Shown here: piece after piece, positions 7,967-12,839 of the stretch | Layout: each line of letters begins with the position of its first letter | Numbering within the stretch: position 1 is the stretch's first letter | Assembly (NCBI GenBank): GCA_000697055.1 | Contig: JNDT01002168.1 | Location: 1 to 12,839, forward strand | Reading direction: 5' to 3' | DNA from: Saksenaea vasiformis B4078 | Lineage: Eukaryota; Mucoromycota; Mucoromycetes; Mucorales; Saksenaeaceae | Length of the DNA stretch: 12,839 bases | Made by a program: the position numbers and the translations under genes | Notes under the pieces: model-generated | Database searches by the model: none | The model's input: only the letters and a program-made list of their open reading frames with translations | Told to the model about the DNA's origin: nothing

Positions 7967-8316
7967 TGTGGTATTTGAGTAAGTTTAACGAAAGGAAAAC
8001 GGATAAAACCCTTTGAGACTGTTCGATATCTTTATTTCATTCAATTTGTCTGCCTATTTGTATTTGTTCAGGCTTTTCGGAATCTAGATTTAAGTGAACG
8101 TTATTCTCGGTGATAGGTGTTCATGATGGTAATTACTGCGGTAGCAGTGCCACCTTGTTAACGACCTCGGCGACGTCTCTATGATTTAGAGATGAGGTAT
8201 AATCGGTATTCCAATGTAGAGAAGCTCACTGTAAATGGAAATACGCGAATCCTGATGTTCGTCTTATGGAACACATTTCAATAGGATGAATACTACGACC
8301 GTCTACATATACCACA
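7967..8316 (-). mobile_element. Solo LTR, copy 2 of the TGTGGTAT family (350 bp), with 5-bp duplication
   Basis: It has the same TGTGGTAT...ATACCACA ends as 3687-4032. It is flanked by identical GCTGT at 7962-7966 and 8317-8321, a 5-bp target duplication, so this is a complete insertion unit reduced to one LTR. AATAAA lies on the minus strand at the equivalent place. Removing the LTR and one GCTGT restores an inverted repeat CTATGACA...TGTCATAG at the target. A non-autonomous DNA transposon with 5-bp duplication is the alternative reading. Confidence 0.75.
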
Positions 8317-8380
8317 GCTGTCATAGATTCTTTGCTTTTCTTGAATGGAGAAAATTTATCTATGAAAAGTAATAACAAGA

Positions 8381-8715
8381 TGTCTAACTGATTCAGAAAT
8401 AGATATTTGATAGACTACTGTGAAATTTGGCTAACTGAGAGATGGATAACAACGGGAATACGTTGAGACTCTTAGATGATTGTTTATTATTGTTTTACAG
8501 GGAGCTTTTATAACAGTGGCGGTGTTCTTGAGAAATAAAAATTTTACAATGATAAACCAATGATCGATGTTAAAGAGGTTTCAGGTACAATCGGGTATTG
8601 GACCCTGATATGATTTGTACTTCAGCTTAATCATTATTTATCCGGTTTCTCATCTGTGAGGTTTATCTGTAGATGTCGTGATATGATTTAGTCATTCTGT
8701 ATGTAGAATACGACA
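8381..8715 (-). mobile_element. LTR B of the TGTCG family (inverted, diverged copy of 6841-7158)
   Basis: Read on the minus strand it starts TGTCGTATTCTACATACAG and closely follows LTR A through the TATA and AATAAA region. Similarity then weakens near its far end (8381-8450), where several short insertions occur. Flanks CAAGA and ACTAC do not match, so no duplication is left. With LTR A it makes an inverted pair enclosing about 1.2 kb. The pair includes a solo LTR of another family, so it arose by separate insertions or an inversion rather than as one element. Confidence 0.6.
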
Positions 8716-8928
8716 ACTACTATGCACTGTCATATTTGACATATCATTATTATTATACATGTTTCATCCACTAAGTCCAAACGATCTTTATTGAGTTTCT
8801 TGGTACCATCGGTACTTCATCCACAGATAAACCTGATCTATTCAGACATCTAACAAAGGATAGCTATAATCTAAAGGTAATAGGATTCTGTCATGATCTT
8901 AAGATACCCTCCGACATCTCCTAGCTTA
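8716..8928. other. Nothing recognised
   Basis: AT-rich sequence without a convincing frame, repeat or motif. Confidence 0.4.
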
Positions 8929-9274
8929 TGATTAGCGCGACAAGACAATTACGATGATTAGTCATATGTCTCTGTCCCTGAACAATGGGATTATCACTCA
9001 GACTCAGCTAGACGACAGCTCTCCGATCTAACATTAATAATCATGGATCATCATCGATCCATGAGGATTACTCAGAGCTTACGCGTCCTCTGATTACTAA
9101 CATATTCAATAACATACAAACAGTATAAATAATGCTGGTAGACATCTGTAATCATCATCTTTACTTCTGAATAAACCTCTATCAAGAGTCTCAAAGTATT
9201 TTCTTGTTATTCCCTCTCTTACTAATTCTTCATGCACTTCTATCTACAATATTTCTCATGATGCCATCTGATCA
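8929..9274 (+). mobile_element. Possible further LTR remnant
   Basis: TATAAATA at about 9124 is followed by AATAAA at 9170-9175 and then TCAAGAGTCTCAAAGTATTT. That block resembles the stretch after AATAAA in LTR A (ATCTAAGATTCTCAATGTATTT, 7079-7100). The outer limits are guesses based on TGATTAG at 8929 and TGATCA at 9269-9274; no target duplication is seen. It contains a hairpin at 9041-9064. Confidence 0.3.
9041..9064. repeat. 9-bp inverted repeat (TCATGGATC/GATCCATGA, 6-nt loop)
   Basis: TCATGGATC and GATCCATGA are exact inverse complements around ATCATC. The site lies upstream of the TATA-like box at about 9124. Function unknown. Confidence 0.7.
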
Positions 9275-9902
9275 TGCCTCTTCTTGATCAGTCTGTGACA
9301 GCAGTTGCATCTTTGGTTCTTTGTATCCCACTAAGGTCGCTGTTGTAAATGAGAGACTACAGTAGCCCCCCGCTAAAATCAAGTCCTTGGTTCCTTGCAA
9401 ATTATTTGAATATCACGGGGGTTGACCTTGCTGAGGATCTGTGACAAAGTCATCTCAGTATGAACTAGGCTGTGAGTCATGAGGTACTGTTATGTCAGTT
9501 ATCTACTAAGTCGAAATGGTGAAGTTCGTGAGACTCGGTGTACTGTTTTATTCTTGTGAAAAAGAACGAGGAACTGTTTTACTAAAAAATCCCTCTAGAT
9601 AACCGAATTCAGCAGAGTGATGTGTGATACACTTATTAGGAACTGTTGTGTAGCATTGAGTTGTTTGGACACAACAGGTACTCATACAGACACCATCAAG
9701 AGCAGCTCTTACATACAATAATGAGTCATTATATAGCAACTTTTTACAGTTTTATGAATACTGGGTTTTTCCGTTGCACTGGCATTCTTGAATGATTTTT
9801 TGACGCTCTAGTAAAGATTTGATTTGCGCGGACTTTCTATTTTATTTGGCGCTCATTACCCAAATGTGTTGGCGCTAAAGATTGGAGACTTTGCATACAC
9901 GA
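9275..9902. other. No intact gene; includes a second Tnp2-like trace
   Basis: At 9527-9590 the plus strand (CGTGAGACTCGGT...TTTATTC-TGTGAAAAAGAAC) matches the minus strand of 7578-7643 just past the Tnp2-like fragment. Its frame reads FVRLGVLFYSCEKERGTVLL. It is therefore probably the remains of another copy of that transposase in the opposite orientation. Around it I see only scattered stops. From 9740 to 9902 there are two GGCGCT-containing segments close to the DIRS edge. Confidence 0.4.
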
Positions 9903-9942
9903 CACTCAGAAAGTTGCCAGAACGCAGTCCGCAGGATGTGGT
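9903..9942. repeat. Outer arm of DIRS inverted pair
   Basis: CAGAAAGTTGC...GCAGGATGTGG is the inverse complement of 10181-10220, with about four mismatches, all transitions. In DIRS elements an internal complementary region just after the recombinase gene pairs with the element ends and is thought to template their joining. Arm position fits that scheme. Confidence 0.65.
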
Positions 9943-10180
9943 TAGGCCCCTCAAGCCACGCTTTTATTCTCAGATAATTATAAATTTAAATTTTTAGTCT
10001 ACTCCCCCTCCCTTAACACCTTTCATCGTGCAGCATCCTTTTTTTGCCAGGCTTGGGGAGGAGTTTCATGATGGATAAAACAAAGAAATAAGCACTGAAA
10101 GAAGAAATAAAAAGAAAAAGTGAAGAACTGAAATATAAGAAGTTTGAAAATAAAATACAGTGTACAAGTGGGGAGGGCGA

Positions 10181-10220
10181 CCACATCCTGCAGACTGCAT
10201 TCCAGCAACTTTCTGATTGT
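10181..10220. repeat. Inner arm of DIRS inverted pair (candidate internal complementary region)
   Basis: It lies 34 bp past the tyrosine recombinase stop (10254 on the minus strand) and is complementary to 9903-9942. The 240 bp between the arms is pyrimidine/purine biased, with no frame. Only the presumed end-proximal part is recognisable, because the other terminus is outside the window. Confidence 0.6.
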
Positions 10221-10253
10221 GCTTCGATGACTCTCGCACAATCTCTGTTGCCT

Positions 10254-11300
10254 TCACTTCATCCTTGGATGTGGTTCCTTGTCAGATCCTGGTGAAAAAA
10301 TGGTTGTTGTTAACTCAGCGCCTTGCTCGTGCTGGTTGTTTGGTCTGAGATAGTGATTTTCGAATGTATTGCTTCGTAAGCTCCAATTTGCATGTAGCTA
10401 TACTCTGTTTATCTCCACTCCCTTTAGTACTGCACTGGTGCTAGTGGTGGATCGAATCGAATGTGCTTTGTATTTGGTTATGTCCACCCCAGCCATGGCC
10501 ATGATCATTTCCACCCAATGAGCGACTGTATCCCCTACAACATCCTTGCGTTTGTCTTCAGAATCAATAAAGACAAAAAATAGTTTGTGTTCGCATGGTA
10601 GTGTTGCACGCCACTCGTTGGTTCTAGCCATAAACTGTTCTAGGGTTGTCACCGGACACAGTATACGATCTTGGATCACTCCAAGTTTCAATGCTTTCCC
10701 TGTGGTTTCTTTGGCAAACCGCACCACTAGTGTCACCCTGGTCAGTATACCCTGATTGTCATGTTGTAGCTGTACATCCTGGAATTGCAAGTTTGCTAAG
10801 TCAGAACGTGGTCACTACATTGTGGTGAGCGCCAGTAACATCACCATCTTGTGTTGTAATCTTGGTAGCAGCAGGTCTTCACTATTGCCCCATGATCTCA
10901 GCAATGTGATCACCAGTTAAATATCCCATATTTCGTCACTCATTCTAGGCATCACGAATTTGGTACTTTTCTTTGCTTTAAAAAATCTTTGTATGAGTTG
11001 CTCATTGGCCAATGATTTTGCTTTTGGATCAACTATTTGGAAAACGCCTGTAATCGCTGATTGATATCCATTGAGTGTGGACCGCTTATGGTGATTCATT
11101 GACATTAAGAATGTTAACATTGTCTTTTGATCTTGTCTTAGTGCATTGACTTTTGGCTCTTGTTCTTGGCACCATCTGGCCCAATGTCTCCAATAGCAAT
11201 CATACGTTGTGTTGGTCGTCTTTCTCAATGCTTGATTCAGGAAATCTTGTTGTTCCTTTGTCAAACCTTCCTTCATCTGGTAGTATCTGATAATAGCCAT
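10254..11300 (-). pseudogene. DIRS tyrosine recombinase, four in-frame stops
   Basis: This enzyme would cut and rejoin the circular DNA copy into the genome. One frame runs from ATG 11300 to TGA 10254-10256 (349 codons including the stop), a normal length. The N-terminal SAM-like domain is visible (TKEQQDFLNQALRKTTNTTY, HWARWCQEQ, STLNGYQSAI). Catalytic pieces are the box I arginine in PRSDLANL (10806-10808), box II HSIR (His 10461-10463, Arg 10452-10454), HANWS, and the tyrosine in NHYLRP (10350-10352). In-frame stops are TAA 10917-10919, TAG 10815-10817, TGA 10812-10814 and TAG 10398-10400. The adjacent TAG-TGA sits where box I usually has Trp-Arg. The start overlaps the reverse transcriptase frame by 28 nt, as in related elements. 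It is dead, with no frameshift, so decay is by point change. Confidence 0.88.
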
Positions 11301-12525
11301 GCAGTCAAAAATCTCGACTGGTTTACCCAAAGATGAAGTGGCAGCTTCCTGCTCATCTGTAGCACTGTAGGCCACCAAAACTGGGTTGGCCACGATGGTG
11401 TGATTAGTACCACCATTTTGACCTGATCCTTCTGCAGCTTCTGTGGTACCCGAGGTACCAGTTTCCATGGTAGATACAGGTAGAGTCCCCTGACTGGCCA
11501 TTTCTGTCTCATTGCATTGACTGCGCTGGCTTCTGGGTCCAGATGCTGACTCCAATAGTTCTGAATCTTTGCATTGTGCTGTGCCGCGAAGGCATCTACT
11601 GTCAAAGGCGTCCAGTACCAGTGGTGCTTGATGAAATTGAACCATTTCCAGGGCATTTCCCTCTCGTACTCCAGCACTCATATCCAGCTCAGATGATCTG
11701 CAGAGTGGTTCTTGACTCCCGCCACATGTTGGTAAATTACCATCAGATTGTGCTTGCGTATCACTTCATATATTTGTAGAGCTACCAGTTGCAATGGTGC
11801 AGCAGCTGTTCCCCCTGCTTTGCTCGCGTATTTTAACGCTGTAGTGTTGTCTGTAAACACCTGTATGGTGCAATTTTCATATCTTGGAGTGTGCATCTGG
11901 ATCACAAACAGGATTGCTTTCAATTCTCTCAGATTTATCGAATGTCCTTTTTCCAGTGGTGACCAGAACCTGTGTGTCTTCACTATCTTCGAGCTCACGC
12001 CCCACCCCGTGTCTGATGCATCCACCCATATCTGGATGACTGGGGTTGTTGCTGTCCAAGGTCAGTGAATCAGTAATCCTTGGGCTACTATCAGATCTTT
12101 GCACCACCAGTGTAGCTCTTCGAGAGAGTCTTTTGACAATGGACATGCACTTTCCCATCATGCCTGATCTCTGCGAAGACCTCGGGCTAGATCTCTTTGT
12201 AGAAAATGGACGTGCAGCAGTGCTTCGCCCACTGCGGGAATCATGGCCATCATCTTTCCTATGAGACCAGCAATCCAGTGGCAAGAGTGTATCTTTTGCA
12301 TTGCTTGACATATTCTCAAGTGCAATTTCATGATCTTTGCCTTTGGTACTGTGATGTCCATTTTCTTCATGTCAAAAACAAAACCCAGAAACTCCTGGGA
12401 ATGTTGAGGAGTTAGTAGACTCTTCTTCCAGTTGATGATGAACCCCAATTTGATTAAATGTTCTAACACCTGATGTGCTTGTTGCTTTAATTGACTGGCC
12501 ATATGTCCTAAGATGCATAGATCGT
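11273..12525 (-). pseudogene. DIRS reverse transcriptase-RNase H, 5'-cut by an LTR and with three stops
   Basis: It copies element RNA into DNA and degrades the template. The frame starts inside the YxDD motif (DDLCILG, first base of the first Asp codon replaced by the LTR end). It continues with thumb-like KLGFIINWKKS, FLGFVFD and IAGLIGKMMAMIPA, then RNase H residues VDASDTGWG (Asp), LRELKAIL (Glu), VFTDNTTAL (Asp) and HSADHLS (Asp). After that comes the block VDAFAAQHN...YWSQHLDPEA...LPWKLVPRV...WPTQFWWP, which follows RNase H in DIRS elements and is often described as methylase-like. Stops at TGA 12158-12160, TGA 12062-12064 and TGA 11678-11680 are all in one frame. The natural end is 11273-11275. 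There are no indels. Confidence 0.9.
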
Positions 12526-12765
12526 TGTTGTATCGTGTAGTCGTAAAGGTTGAAATAAAAGTGTGGAAAACAAGAGATACAATGAAACCGAAGTGTAGGG
12601 GAGTTTATTCTGGAATCAGAACCACAGATCAAGACTACACTAGGTGGTGATATTTATATAGCGCTGGATTGCGTCAGTAACGGAGTTCCTGAGTTAGTTC
12701 AGATATATTTAATTAAACATCCGCTTATAATCGCACTAGACCATTTGATATAGCTGGATACTACA
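12526..12765 (-). mobile_element. 240-bp LTR of a copia-like element inserted in the DIRS reverse transcriptase
   Basis: Read on the minus strand it begins TGTAGTATC and ends GATACAACA, 9-bp inverted termini with one mismatch. It has TATATAAATA at about 12651-12660 and AATAAA at 12604-12609, in LTR order. It directly follows a polypurine tract, so it is the 3' LTR of an element whose body lies to the right. It joins DIRS sequence at 12525. The adjacent ATCGT (12521-12525) should reappear at the other end of the insertion, outside the window. Confidence 0.85.
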
Positions 12766-12839
12766 TCACCCCCTTCCAGTCTCTTAGACGGCTTTTTTTA
12801 ATTGAGAGTATCTGCTTATTTTGAGTTAAGTTTTCTTTT
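12766..12839 (-). mobile_element. Polypurine tract and 3' end of the copia-like internal region
   Basis: The minus strand reads CTGGAAGGGGGTGA immediately before the LTR (12766-12779), the classic plus-strand primer site of Ty1/copia elements. Upstream of it only 60 bp is visible, A-rich, with no assignable protein motif. Presumably this is the end of the pol gene or its untranslated tail. Confidence 0.75.

Larger units (their letters stand above)
9903..12525 (-). mobile_element. DIRS-type tyrosine-recombinase retrotransposon, 3' part
   Basis: On the minus strand the order is reverse transcriptase, RNase H, a downstream conserved block, an overlapping tyrosine recombinase, and an internal/terminal inverted pair. 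This is the diagnostic layout of DIRS elements, which integrate with a tyrosine recombinase through a circular DNA instead of an integrase and leave no target duplication. The 5' part (gag and the first half of the reverse transcriptase) is displaced by an LTR element inserted at 12525/12526 and would lie beyond the window. The left edge at about 9903 is placed by the outer arm of the inverted pair. Confidence 0.85.

Noticed and set aside
12516..12530. Apparent YNND in place of YxDD, suggesting a catalytic Asp-to-Asn mutation
   Set aside because: The first codons come from the LTR end; the motif is cut by insertion, not mutated.
12372..12632. Minus-strand 86-aa frame upstream of the reverse transcriptase
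   Set aside because: It lies across the LTR/DIRS junction and in the wrong frame for the reverse transcriptase.

Overview
The window looks like an AT-rich, transposon-crowded region of a filamentous fungal nuclear genome, most likely an early-diverging lineage such as Mucoromycota. That assignment is inference. It rests on very short GT..AG introns (50-62 bp) inside coding sequence, a hAT transposase, a DIRS-type tyrosine-recombinase retrotransposon, small Ty1/copia-like LTRs, and a gene family I associate from memory with Mucorales. I see no rRNA or tRNA gene, bacterial operon or CRISPR array.

Layout, left to right. Positions 1-2094 hold the 3' part of a decayed hAT transposon: transposase pseudogene, a 3 x 67 bp tandem repeat, subterminal CGAAT-type repeats and a terminal inverted repeat. 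A second hAT-like end with a zinc-finger-like fragment follows at 2158-2494. A low-complexity and repeat-rich stretch with several hairpins (2517-3686) leads to a 346-bp LTR and a decayed copia 3' end (3687-4199).

The best-preserved gene is at 4259-5602 on the minus strand. It has four exons that splice into an uninterrupted 391-residue frame. Its C-terminal half resembles the catalytic fold of serine recombinases (Y-x-R-x-S motif) but lacks the usual D-R-x-x-R helix. A broken coiled-coil gene lies just upstream in the same orientation (5843-6628).

From 6678 to 9600 lies wreckage of Tnp2/CACTA-like transposase genes, cut by three LTR copies of two families (6841-7158, 7967-8316, 8381-8715) and perhaps a fourth (about 8929-9274).

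The right end (9903-12525, minus) is the 3' part of a DIRS retrotransposon: reverse transcriptase-RNase H, an overlapping tyrosine recombinase, then an inverted internal/terminal pair. Both frames carry stops that mostly look like C-to-T or G-to-A changes. The reverse transcriptase is cut at its YxDD motif by a 240-bp LTR preceded by a polypurine tract (12526-12780), which is the 3' end of another copia-like element running off the window.

Almost everything is dead mobile DNA in nested layers. The intact spliced recombinase-like gene is the exception and the most likely candidate for something undescribed.
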